From: an uncultured Lachnospiraceae bacterium
Lineage (GTDB): Bacteria > Bacillota > Clostridia > Lachnospirales > Lachnospiraceae
NCBI GenBank assembly: GCA_948468325.1
Contig: CAOKHR010000106.1
Location: 1 to 7,893, forward strand
Direction of reading: 5' to 3'
DNA length: 7,893 bases
Shown: positions 1 to 6,682 of the stretch, one piece after another
Layout: the number at the start of each line of letters is the position of its first letter
How positions within the stretch are numbered: the first letter of the stretch is position 1
Notes under the pieces: generated by a model
Databases searched by the model: none
Told to the model about the DNA's origin: nothing
The model's input: the letters and a program-made list of their open reading frames with translations, nothing else
Program-made: the position numbers and the translations under genes

Positions 1-76
1 TGCAGATGAACAAATACCCTGCGTGGTTTTGACAAATGTTAACGGTACAGTACACAGGAAGACGGAGGTATGTGGT
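1..76 (+). other. Upstream edge, probable tail of a preceding gene plus ispA leader
   Basis: This short segment precedes ispA. One reading frame stops with TGA at 7-9 and another with TGA at 30-32, so either could be the last codon of a gene entering from the left; the third frame runs open into ispA. In related Firmicutes the preceding gene is usually xseB (exodeoxyribonuclease VII small subunit), but the few residues visible are not enough to recognise it. A TTGACA hexamer at 29-34 has no -10 element at a proper distance, so I do not call a promoter. Confidence 0.25.
64..68 (+). promoter_or_regulatory. Ribosome binding site deciding the ispA start
   Basis: GGAGG lies eight bases before the ATG at 77. 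This favours 77 over the in-frame GTG at 23, which has no purine-rich site upstream. It also excludes the out-of-frame ATG at 70, which would sit almost on top of the site. Confidence 0.8.
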
Positions 77-967
77 ATGGAAATACAAAAAGCAATAGAA
101 GAGAGAGTTCTGGAAATTGAATCAATTTTAAAGCAATATCTGCCAAAAGAAGAAGGTTATCAAAAGACGGTATTAGAAGCCATGAATTACAGCGTGCTGG
201 CCGGTGGAAAAAGGCTTCGTCCGATGCTTATGATTGAGACATACCGTATGTTTGGCGGCAGTTCTAAAATCATTGAACCGTTTGCAGCGGCAATTGAGAT
301 GATTCATACGTATTCTCTCGTGCATGATGATCTTCCGGCTATGGATAACGACGAGTACCGCAGAGGCAGGAAAACGACGCATGCCGTATACGGAGAAGCG
401 ATGGCAGTTTTAGCCGGAGACGCTCTGTTAAATTATGCATACGAAACGGCAGCAGAAGCATTTTCCATGGAACCGGACAACCCCCGTATCGGTAGGGCCT
501 TTGGCATTCTGACAAAGAAAGCCGGCGTTTACGGAATGGTAGGAGGACAGACGGCAGATGTGGAATCGGAAGGCGAAACGGGTATTTCAAAAGATAAATT
601 AAATTTCATCTATCGTATGAAAACAGGTGCATTATTAGAGGCGGCGATGTTAACAGGCGCAGTTTTGGCGGGAGCGTCTGATAAAGAACAGCAGATGATT
701 GAAAAAGCGGCAGGAGAAGCGGGACTTGCTTTTCAGATTCAGGACGATATTTTAGATGTGACAAGCTCGCTTGAAGTACTCGGAAAGCCGGTGGGAAGCG
801 ATGAAAAAAATAAAAAAGCCACTTATATTGCAATGGAAGGAATGGAGCAGGCAAGAAAAGATGCAGAAATGTATTTTGGGAATGCATTGGAATATTTGGA
901 TTCTGTCTCCCATAAAAATCCGTTTTTGCCTGAATTATTACGATATTTGATACATCGGGAGAAATAG
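77..967 (+). CDS. ispA: Farnesyl diphosphate synthase (geranyltranstransferase), IspA type
   Basis: A cytosolic prenyltransferase that condenses isopentenyl diphosphate with dimethylallyl and then geranyl diphosphate to give farnesyl diphosphate, the precursor of undecaprenyl carrier lipid and quinone-type side chains. The 296-residue protein shows the full trans-prenyltransferase set: GGKRLRP (43-49), the first aspartate-rich motif DDLPAMD (84-90) with the two-residue insertion typical of bacterial FPP synthases, and the second motif DDILD (223-227) followed by the GKPVGSD and KKATY segments. Tyr79, five residues before the first Asp, fits the C15 product class, although exact chain length cannot be proven from sequence. 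An in-frame GTG at 23 would add 18 residues that do not look like family sequence, so the ATG at 77 with its GGAGG site is preferred. It is the first complete gene of the run, and dxs follows after 10 bases. Confidence 0.95.
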   Translation: MEIQKAIEERVLEIESILKQYLPKEEGYQKTVLEAMNYSVLAGGKRLRPMLMIETYRMFGGSSKIIEPFAAAIEMIHTYSLVHDDLPAMDNDEYRRGRKTTHAVYGEAMAVLAGDALLNYAYETAAEAFSMEPDNPRIGRAFGILTKKAGVYGMVGGQTADVESEGETGISKDKLNFIYRMKTGALLEAAMLTGAVLAGASDKEQQMIEKAAGEAGLAFQIQDDILDVTSSLEVLGKPVGSDEKNKKATYIAMEGMEQARKDAEMYFGNALEYLDSVSHKNPFLPELLRYLIHREK

Positions 968-970
968 GGG
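966..970 (+). promoter_or_regulatory. dxs ribosome binding site overlapping the ispA stop codon
   Basis: AGGGG begins inside the ispA TAG (965-967) and ends seven bases before the dxs ATG. The overlap suggests that ribosomes finishing ispA re-initiate at dxs, giving coupled output of the two isoprenoid enzymes. Confidence 0.65.
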
Positions 971-977
971 TGCCAGA

Positions 978-2834
978 ATGGTATTAGAGAAGATAAAGCA
1001 GGAGAATGACATTAAAAAATTAAGCAGGGACGAGCTTTTGGTTCTTGCGGATGAGATCAGAGAATTTCTGCTCCAGAAGATTGCAGTTTCCGGAGGTCAT
1101 CTTGCATCTAATCTGGGTGCGGTGGAGCTGACAATGGCATTACATCTTGCATTTGAATTACCGAAGGATAAGATTGTATGGGATGTCGGACACCAGTCTT
1201 ATACCCATAAAATATTAACCGGACGGATGACGGGATTTGACAGCCTGCGTAAATATGGCGGTATGAGCGGATTCCCCAAAAGAAAAGAAAGCGACTGTGA
1301 CTGTTTTGATACCGGTCATAGCTCAACTTCAATTTCCGCAGGTTTGGGATATGCGCTTGCAAGGCAGATTAAGGGGGAAGATTATAAAGTCATTTCCGTA
1401 ATCGGAGACGGGGCAATGACCGGCGGAATGGCTTACGAAGCATTGAATAATGCTTCCAGAATTCGTTCTAATTTCATTATTGTTTTAAATGATAATAATA
1501 TGTCCATTTCGGAAAATGTCGGCGGTCTTTCCAAACATCTGAATTATCTGCGGACAACAGAATCTTATCAGGAAATTAAAACGGGACTTGCAAATTCATT
1601 AAGTAAAATCCCTGTCTGCGGCGAGCGTATTGTCTCACGTATCCGAAAGACAAAAAGCGGGATTAAACAGCTTTTAGTTCCCGGAATGCTTTTTGAAAAT
1701 ATGGGCATTATGTATCTCGGTCCGGTGGACGGCCATGATATACAGGCGCTTGTGCGGGTATTTCGGGAAGCAGCCAAATTTCAGGGGCCGGTTCTTATTC
1801 ATGTGATTACAAAAAAAGGAAAAGGGTATCTTCCGGCAGAACGTCATCCGGCGAGATTTCACGGAACAGAGCCTTTTGATATAGAAACGGGTCTTCCGCT
1901 CAAAAAGCGGCTGAAAGCCAATTACACGGATGTTTTTTCTACGGTGATGTGCAAATTGGGCGCCCGTGATGAAAAAGTCGCAGCCGTTACGGCAGCAATG
2001 GAAGACGGGACAGGCTTAAAAAGATTCCACAATATGTTTCCGGAGCGTTTTTTTGACGTTGGAATTGCCGAGGAACATGCCGTTACTTTTGCGGCGGGAC
2101 TGGCAGCGGCAGGCTTAAAACCGATTGTAGCCGTATATTCTTCCTTTTTGCAGAGAGCTTACGACCAGATTCTTCACGACGTCTGTATCCAGAATCTTCC
2201 GGTAGTATTTGCAATTGACCGGGCAGGACTTGTAGGCAGTGACGGGGAGACACATCAGGGAATTTTCGATCTTACGTATCTTTCCGGTATCCCGAATATG
2301 ACAATTTTAGCTCCGAAAAATAAGTGGGAGCTTTCGGACATGGTAAAATTTGCAGTGGATTTTCCGTCTCCGATTGCGATTCGTTATCCACGGGGCGAAG
2401 CGTACGACGGACTGAAAGAATTCAGAGAGCCGATTGTATATGCAAAGAGCGAAGTAATCTATGAAGAGAGTGAAATTCTGCTTCTGGCGCTTGGAAGTAT
2501 GGTAAAAACGGCGGCAGAAGTACGGGAGGGCCTGCATGAAAGGGGAATTGCAGCTACACTTGTCAATGTACGTTTTGCAAAACCACTGGATGAAGAATTG
2601 ATTTTAAATTTGGCCCCCAAGCATAAACTGATTGTGACTCTGGAAGAGAATGTAATCAACGGTGGTTTTGGAGAGCATGTGACGGAGTTTATGTGCCGCA
2701 GCAGATGTAAATGCCGTATTTTAAATATTGCGATTCCGGATGATTACGTAGAGCACGGAAATGTGGACATTCTGCGCAAAGAGCTGAAAATTGACGCACT
2801 TTCTATTATAGAAAGAATTGTTTTAGAAGGATGA
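978..2834 (+). CDS. dxs: 1-deoxy-D-xylulose-5-phosphate synthase
   Basis: This thiamine diphosphate enzyme joins pyruvate and glyceraldehyde 3-phosphate, releasing CO2, to form DXP. DXP is the entry metabolite of the MEP isoprenoid pathway and a precursor of thiamine and pyridoxal. The 618-residue length is normal. Visible motifs are the N-terminal active-site His41 in SGGHLASNLG, DVGHQSYTHK (69-78), and the cofactor and Mg-binding GDGAMTGG (143-150) paired with NDNN (171-174). In the pyrimidine-binding domain there are GIAEEHAVTFAAG (362-374) with catalytic Glu365, LQRAYDQ (391-397), and GSDGETHQG (420-428) containing substrate-site residues Asp422 and His426. A transketolase C-terminal domain follows from about residue 490. 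The ATG start has an AGGGG site seven bases upstream. It sits between ispA and tlyA in the same operon. No missing catalytic residue or frameshift is seen. Confidence 0.97.
   Translation: MVLEKIKQENDIKKLSRDELLVLADEIREFLLQKIAVSGGHLASNLGAVELTMALHLAFELPKDKIVWDVGHQSYTHKILTGRMTGFDSLRKYGGMSGFPKRKESDCDCFDTGHSSTSISAGLGYALARQIKGEDYKVISVIGDGAMTGGMAYEALNNASRIRSNFIIVLNDNNMSISENVGGLSKHLNYLRTTESYQEIKTGLANSLSKIPVCGERIVSRIRKTKSGIKQLLVPGMLFENMGIMYLGPVDGHDIQALVRVFREAAKFQGPVLIHVITKKGKGYLPAERHPARFHGTEPFDIETGLPLKKRLKANYTDVFSTVMCKLGARDEKVAAVTAAMEDGTGLKRFHNMFPERFFDVGIAEEHAVTFAAGLAAAGLKPIVAVYSSFLQRAYDQILHDVCIQNLPVVFAIDRAGLVGSDGETHQGIFDLTYLSGIPNMTILAPKNKWELSDMVKFAVDFPSPIAIRYPRGEAYDGLKEFREPIVYAKSEVIYEESEILLLALGSMVKTAAEVREGLHERGIAATLVNVRFAKPLDEELILNLAPKHKLIVTLEENVINGGFGEHVTEFMCRSRCKCRILNIAIPDDYVEHGNVDILRKELKIDALSIIERIVLEG
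2825..2830 (+). promoter_or_regulatory. tlyA ribosome binding site inside the end of dxs
   Basis: AGAAGG lies within the last codons of dxs, eight bases before the tlyA ATG at 2839. This supports that start and coupled translation across the four-base gap. Confidence 0.6.
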
Positions 2835-2838
2835 ATCA

Positions 2839-3642
2839 ATGAAAGAACGTTTGGATTTATTACTGGTTGAAAGAGGGCTTGCACCGTCCAGAGAAAAAGC
2901 AAAGACGATGATTATGGAGGGAAATGTATTTGTAGACCATCAGAGAGAAGATAAGGCGGGCAGTACATTTTCCAGAGACTGTGAAATAGAGATTCATGGA
3001 AATACACTGAAATATGTCAGCCGCGGAGGGCTGAAATTAGAAAAAGCAGTCAGCAGTTTTCATATCTCGTTACAGGACAAGATCTGTATGGATATTGGCG
3101 CTTCTACGGGAGGGTTTACGGACTGCATGCTGCAAAACGGAGCAAAAAAAGTATATGCCGTAGATGTGGGATATGGGCAGTTCGCATGGAAGCTGCGCAC
3201 CGATGAGCGGGTGGTCTGTATGGAGAAAACCAACATCCGTTATGTGACGCCCGAAGATATTTCAGACGTGCTGGATTTCACGTCTGTAGATGTTTCTTTT
3301 ATTTCGCTGACAAAAGTGTTAGGGCCGGCAAAAGAACTGCTGAAAGATACAGGAGAGATGGTATGCCTGATTAAACCGCAGTTTGAGGCAGGCAGAGAAA
3401 AAGTCGGAAAAAAGGGTGTTGTCAGAGACAGAGAAGTGCACAAAGAAGTCATTCGGAAAGTAATGGATTATGCTGTTTCTTTGGGATTTGCCATACGAAA
3501 TCTGGAATTTTCGCCGATTAAAGGACCAGAGGGAAATATTGAATACCTTTTACATATCCAAAAGGGCGGGGAAGGAATTGGAAATGGGGCTGCAGACATT
3601 GATGCGGCAGTGGAAGCAGCGCATTCAAAGCTGGATAAATAA
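2839..3642 (+). CDS. tlyA: TlyA-family 23S/16S rRNA 2'-O-methyltransferase
   Basis: Members of this family use S-adenosylmethionine to methylate cytidine 2'-OH groups in rRNA. Some members were first described as hemolysins, a label that does not fit the enzyme fold. The 267-residue protein starts with an S4 RNA-binding domain (about 1-60, beginning ERLDLLLVERGL), followed by the linker SRGGLKLEKA (61-70) and an FtsJ-like Rossmann methyltransferase. The SAM loop is DIGASTGGFTD (85-95). A K-D-K-E set is visible as Lys66, Asp151 in DVSFIS, Lys179 in IKPQFE and Glu235 in GNIEY, aligning with the catalytic tetrad described for the mycobacterial enzyme. About 25 residues after the fold form a Gly/Ala-rich tail that looks unstructured. 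Whether it modifies 16S, 23S or both cannot be decided here; related Firmicutes proteins are sometimes annotated YqxC. It lies four bases after dxs and two bases before nadK. Confidence 0.93.
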   Translation: MKERLDLLLVERGLAPSREKAKTMIMEGNVFVDHQREDKAGSTFSRDCEIEIHGNTLKYVSRGGLKLEKAVSSFHISLQDKICMDIGASTGGFTDCMLQNGAKKVYAVDVGYGQFAWKLRTDERVVCMEKTNIRYVTPEDISDVLDFTSVDVSFISLTKVLGPAKELLKDTGEMVCLIKPQFEAGREKVGKKGVVRDREVHKEVIRKVMDYAVSLGFAIRNLEFSPIKGPEGNIEYLLHIQKGGEGIGNGAADIDAAVEAAHSKLDK

Positions 3643-3644
3643 AT

Positions 3645-4448
3645 ATGAAAAATTTTTGCATTATTACCAATTCTTATAAAGATAAGAATTACGAACTTAC
3701 CAATCAGATGAAGTCTTTTATTGGTTTAAAAGGGGGAAGCTGTCATGTAATTAAAGAGGGCGGGGAGATTCCGGACTGCACAGAGGGAATTTTTGTACTC
3801 GGAGGAGACGGAACGCTGATTCGTACAGCAGGCATTGCATCCCAAAAAGATATTCCGCTAATCGGAGTGAATCTCGGACATCTGGGATATTTGTGTGAAC
3901 TGGAAGAGCATAATGTGTGTCTGGCGATTGAAGAAATGATGAAAGGCAATTACATTATCGAGGAACGTATGATGTTAAGCAGTGACCGGATTTTACGGAC
4001 TGCTTTAAATGATATTGTCATCTGCAGAAAAGGGGCGCTGCAGCTTGTAGAGCTGACGGTGTCTGTCAACGGAGAATATCTCTATACGTTTCGGGCGGAT
4101 GGGATGATTGTCGCCACACCGACCGGATCTACCGGATACAGCATGTCGGCAGGCGGGCCGATTATAGATCCGAAAGCGCGTATGATATTGATTACGCCCA
4201 TCAATGCCCATGATTTAAATGCCAAAAGCATTGTCGTCAGCGCGGAAGATACGGTGTCAATAGAATTAAAAGCCAGGCAGCCAGAAAAAGATGAGCGGGT
4301 AGATGTAAACTTTGACGGCGAGTATGCTTTAGAGCTGTTGCCGGGAGATTTTATCGACATATGCGCATCCGGGCAAAAAACAAAAATAATTAAATTAAGT
4401 AAAATCAGTTTTTTTGAAATTCTTAGAAGGAAGATGCAGGGATACTAG
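3645..4448 (+). CDS. nadK: NAD kinase
   Basis: This cytosolic kinase phosphorylates NAD at the adenosine ribose 2'-OH to make NADP, using ATP or polyphosphate. The 267 residues are normal for the bacterial family. The diagnostic GGDGT motif is at 53-57 (catalytic Asp55) in LGGDGTLIRT. NxGHLGYL follows at 76-83, the conserved LNDIVI at 121-126 (Asn122, Asp123), and the second family motif DGMIVATPTGSTGYSMSAGG lies at 152-171. The C-terminal part is the beta-rich NAD-binding domain. The start codon is only two bases after the tlyA TAA, and no convincing Shine-Dalgarno sequence precedes it (only a weak TGGA at 3632-3635), so translation probably depends on ribosomes terminating at tlyA. argR begins one base after its stop codon. 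Confidence 0.95.
   Translation: MKNFCIITNSYKDKNYELTNQMKSFIGLKGGSCHVIKEGGEIPDCTEGIFVLGGDGTLIRTAGIASQKDIPLIGVNLGHLGYLCELEEHNVCLAIEEMMKGNYIIEERMMLSSDRILRTALNDIVICRKGALQLVELTVSVNGEYLYTFRADGMIVATPTGSTGYSMSAGGPIIDPKARMILITPINAHDLNAKSIVVSAEDTVSIELKARQPEKDERVDVNFDGEYALELLPGDFIDICASGQKTKIIKLSKISFFEILRRKMQGY
4438..4441 (+). promoter_or_regulatory. Ribosome binding site deciding the argR start
   Basis: AGGG lies eight bases before the ATG at 4450, within the last codons of nadK. A longer reading from the TTG at 4414 would add 12 residues (beginning MKFLEGR), but it has no binding site upstream and the extra residues precede the normal family N-terminus. Confidence 0.6.
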
Positions 4449-4449
4449 G

Positions 4450-4905
4450 ATGAAAACAAAAAGACATGTGAAAATATTAGAATTAATCCGAAAAAATGAT
4501 ATTGAAACGCAGGAAGAGCTTTCCGATTATCTGGAAAAAGAAGGGTATCATGTGACGCAGGCAACGGTATCGCGGGACATCCGTGAGCTGAAGCTTACAA
4601 AAGTCGCTACAAAAAAAGGCCGGCAGAAATATGTTTCACTGGCAGAAAATACAGATGATATGGGAGAAAAATATAACCATATTTTTCAGAACGGATTTGT
4701 ATCTATGGATATGGCACAGAATATTCTTGTGGTAAAAACAGTTCCGGGCATGGCAATGGCAGTCGCGGCAGCATTAGACGCCATGAATTACCATGAAATT
4801 GTAGGAAGCATTGCCGGAGACGATACCATTATGTGCGCAGTCCGTACCGTGGACGATACGGTTACCTTAATGGAGCGTCTGCGTAAAATAGTCGGAGACA
4901 GTTAA
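4450..4905 (+). CDS. argR: Arginine repressor/activator ArgR (AhrC)
   Basis: This is the arginine-responsive transcription factor that forms hexamers, represses arginine biosynthesis genes and, in Bacillus, activates catabolic ones. The 151-residue protein matches the family in length. An N-terminal winged helix-turn-helix (about 1-65) contains the hallmark QATVSRDIRELKL (37-49), with Ser41-Arg42 of the recognition helix. A linker leads to the C-terminal oligomerisation and arginine-binding domain, with VKTVPGMAMAVAAALD (95-110) and the arginine-contacting GSIAGDDTI (119-127, Asp124-Asp125). The ATG is one base after the nadK stop; start choice is explained at the adjacent binding site. I found no convincing ARG box next to the gene, so autoregulation is not supported. 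In related genomes the same gene is called ahrC or argR, and its place before recN is a conserved Firmicutes arrangement rather than evidence that it regulates these neighbours. Confidence 0.95.
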   Translation: MKTKRHVKILELIRKNDIETQEELSDYLEKEGYHVTQATVSRDIRELKLTKVATKKGRQKYVSLAENTDDMGEKYNHIFQNGFVSMDMAQNILVVKTVPGMAMAVAAALDAMNYHEIVGSIAGDDTIMCAVRTVDDTVTLMERLRKIVGDS

Positions 4906-4910
4906 AGGAG
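4904..4910 (+). promoter_or_regulatory. recN ribosome binding site overlapping the argR stop
   Basis: AAAGGAG starts inside the argR TAA (4903-4905) and ends five bases before the recN ATG. It is among the strongest sites in the window, suggesting efficient recN translation coupled to argR termination. Confidence 0.75.
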
Positions 4911-4915
4911 AATAT

Positions 4916-6610
4916 ATGTTACAAAATCTGCATGTAAAAAATTTAGCTTTAATTGATGAAGCCGAAGTAGAATTTGAACCGGGTTTAAATATTATGACGG
5001 GTGAAACAGGAGCCGGAAAATCAATTATTATCGGCTCTGTCAGCCTTGCGCTCGGCGGAAAGCTTCCGAAAGAAATGATTCGTGAAAATGCACCGTTTGG
5101 ATTGGTAGAGCTGACATTTCTCATCGAAGATGAAGCATTAAAACAAACGCTTGAAGCAATGGATATTTTCCCCGAAGATGGCTGTTTAATTTTGAGCCGT
5201 AAAATTGTAAACGGCAGAAGCGTCTTAAAAATCAACGGAGAAAGCGTTCCGGCATCAAAAGTAAAGGAAGTTGCGGGATATTTGATAGACATACATGGAC
5301 AGCATGAGCATCAGTCTTTGCTGGTTCGGAAAAATCATTTGAATATTCTGGACAGTTATGCAAAAAACCGTCTTGCGAAAGAAAAAGAAAAGTTAAAAGC
5401 ATCGTATGCCGTTTACAAAAAAATAAAGTCAGAGCTGGAAGAAGCAGAGACTGACACGGCAAAGCGGGAACGTGAAATGTCATTTCTTTCTTATGAAGTA
5501 GAGGAAATTGAAGCTGCGCATCTGATTCCCGGCGAGGACGAGCAGTTAGAGCAGGATTACAGACGGCTTTTAAACGGACAGAAAATTATGGAATCGCTGA
5601 CAGGAGCATACGAAAAGACAAGTGAAGGATACGAATCTGCGTCCGTTCAGATTAGCCATGCGCTAAAGAATCTGGCTTCTGTTTCCGAATATGACGAGCC
5701 GGTTGCCGGTTTTGAAAACCAGTTAATGGAAATTGACAATCTTTTGAATGATTTTAATCGTGAAATCGCAGACTATATATCAGAAACTTCTTTTGATGAA
5801 GAAACATTTGCGGAAGTTGAAAACCGGCTGGACGAAATCAATCGTTTAAAATCCAAATACGGAAAAACGATAAAAGAAATTTTAGATTTTGCGGCCGAAA
5901 AAAAAGAGCGTTTGGAAAAACTTTCCGATTACGATGCTTATCTGGAAAATCTTCAGTCTGAATTTAAAAAAATCGAAAAAGAAGTTATGGAGGAATCCAA
6001 AACAGTGTCCGAAATACGCCAGAGTGCGGCGCTGGAATTGACAGAATCCATTCGTAAAGAACTTATGGATTTGAATTTTCTGGATGTTTCTTTTTCCATG
6101 AAGTTTGAAAAATTAGATTATTTTACGGCGAACGGATATGATGATGCAGAATTTTTAATTTCCACAAATCCCGGAGAGCCTTTAAAATCACTGGAAAAAA
6201 TTGCCTCCGGCGGTGAGCTTTCCAGAATTATGCTCGCAATCAAAACCGTTTTGGCAGATATAGATGATGTCGGAACTCTGATTTTTGATGAGATTGACAC
6301 GGGAATCAGCGGCCGCACGGCGCAGATGGTATCCGAGAAAATGAATGCATTGGGAAGAAGCCATCAGATTATCTGTATTACGCATCTGCCGCAGATTGCG
6401 GCGATGGCCGACAGCCATTATCTGATTGAAAAATCAGTATCCAACCAGACGACGATTTCTACAATACGTTCGCTGGATGATAAAGAGAGCATAGGCGAAC
6501 TTGCAAGAATGCTCGGCGGTGTGAAAATTACCGATACGGTAAGGAAAAGTGCAAAAGAAATGAAAGAATTGGCAGCAAATACAAAAAAAACATTGGGTGA
6601 ATCGAAATAA
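4916..6610 (+). CDS. recN: DNA repair protein RecN (SMC-like ATPase)
   Basis: RecN is an SMC-related ATPase that gathers at DNA double-strand ends early in recombinational repair. The 564-residue protein has the expected split-ATPase layout. The N-terminal half starts LHVKNLALIDEAEVEF and carries Walker A GETGAGKS (29-36). Two helical, charged, probable coiled-coil stretches lie at about 153-200 and 282-383. The C-terminal half has the ABC signature SGGELSR (431-437), Walker B LIFDEIDTG (455-463, with Asp458 and Glu459) and switch His490 in THLPQIA. All ATPase elements are present, so the protein should be active. In Bacillus and E. coli recN is SOS-induced, but I see no GAAC-N4-GTTC LexA-type box just upstream; expression probably comes from the operon. 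A terminator follows 12 bases after its stop, making it the last gene of the run. Confidence 0.97.
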   Translation: MLQNLHVKNLALIDEAEVEFEPGLNIMTGETGAGKSIIIGSVSLALGGKLPKEMIRENAPFGLVELTFLIEDEALKQTLEAMDIFPEDGCLILSRKIVNGRSVLKINGESVPASKVKEVAGYLIDIHGQHEHQSLLVRKNHLNILDSYAKNRLAKEKEKLKASYAVYKKIKSELEEAETDTAKREREMSFLSYEVEEIEAAHLIPGEDEQLEQDYRRLLNGQKIMESLTGAYEKTSEGYESASVQISHALKNLASVSEYDEPVAGFENQLMEIDNLLNDFNREIADYISETSFDEETFAEVENRLDEINRLKSKYGKTIKEILDFAAEKKERLEKLSDYDAYLENLQSEFKKIEKEVMEESKTVSEIRQSAALELTESIRKELMDLNFLDVSFSMKFEKLDYFTANGYDDAEFLISTNPGEPLKSLEKIASGGELSRIMLAIKTVLADIDDVGTLIFDEIDTGISGRTAQMVSEKMNALGRSHQIICITHLPQIAAMADSHYLIEKSVSNQTTISTIRSLDDKESIGELARMLGGVKITDTVRKSAKEMKELAANTKKTLGESK

Positions 6611-6623
6611 AACGTACATACTA
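6594..6623 (+). promoter_or_regulatory. Possible forespore (sigma-G type) promoter for spoIVB
   Basis: CATACTA at 6617-6623 is an exact match to the sigma-G -10 consensus CATNHTA. The -35 is weak: GGGTG at 6595-6599, 17 bases upstream, shares only three of five positions with GHATR. A better GAATC at 6599-6603 is too close at 13 bases. Support comes from position, since in B. subtilis spoIVB is transcribed by sigma-F and sigma-G from the recN-spoIVB gap. The expected start would be near 6630. Confidence 0.35.
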
Positions 6624-6652
6624 AGAGGGATACAGCGCGTATCCTTCTTTTT
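6623..6652 (+). terminator. Rho-independent terminator after recN
   Basis: An 11-base-pair stem with one G-U pair is formed by AAGAGGGATAC (6623-6633) and GTATCCTTCTT (6639-6649), with the five-base loop AGCGC. It is followed at once by T residues; the T run is 6648-6652 and its first two bases close the stem. The stem is strong and sits 12 bases after the recN stop, so it should end most operon transcripts before spoIVB. Flanking CATAC (6617-6621) and GTATG (6653-6657) are also complementary and could extend the hairpin in read-through RNA. Confidence 0.85.
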
Positions 6653-6666
6653 GTATGCCTTCTTTG

Positions 6667-6673
6667 AAAGGAG
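6667..6673 (+). promoter_or_regulatory. spoIVB ribosome binding site
   Basis: AAAGGAG lies nine bases before the ATG at 6683, fixing the start of a gene whose end is outside the window. Confidence 0.75.
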
Positions 6674-6682
6674 ATTAGTACG

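Noticed and set aside
29..50. TTGACA at 29-34 with TACAGT at 45-50 as a sigma-A promoter for ispA
   Set aside because: The spacer is only 10 bases, far below the usual 16-18, and nothing -10-like lies at the right distance.
23..76. N-terminal extension of ispA from the GTG at 23
   Set aside because: No ribosome binding site precedes it, the extra 18 residues do not resemble the family, and the ATG at 77 has a well-spaced GGAGG.
3470..3679. A 69-codon plus-strand open frame across the tlyA-nadK junction
   Set aside because: It overlaps two strongly supported genes in another frame and has no recognisable product; it is a shadow.
4376..4424. AT-rich end of nadK as an argR promoter (TAAAAT at 4400-4405) or ARG box (TTTGAAATTC)
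   Set aside because: No -35 element matches at 16-18 bases, and the ARG-box similarity covers only half a site, which is expected in AT-rich sequence.
4867..5292. A 141-codon minus-strand open frame opposite argR/recN
   Set aside because: It is antisense to well-conserved coding sequence, is rich in Ser, Phe and Pro as expected for a shadow frame, and matches no family I know.
6583..6590. Run of eight A residues near the end of recN as a programmed slippage site
   Set aside because: It encodes Lys codons close to the C-terminus, the normal frame ends at a proper stop, and such runs are common in AT-rich genomes.
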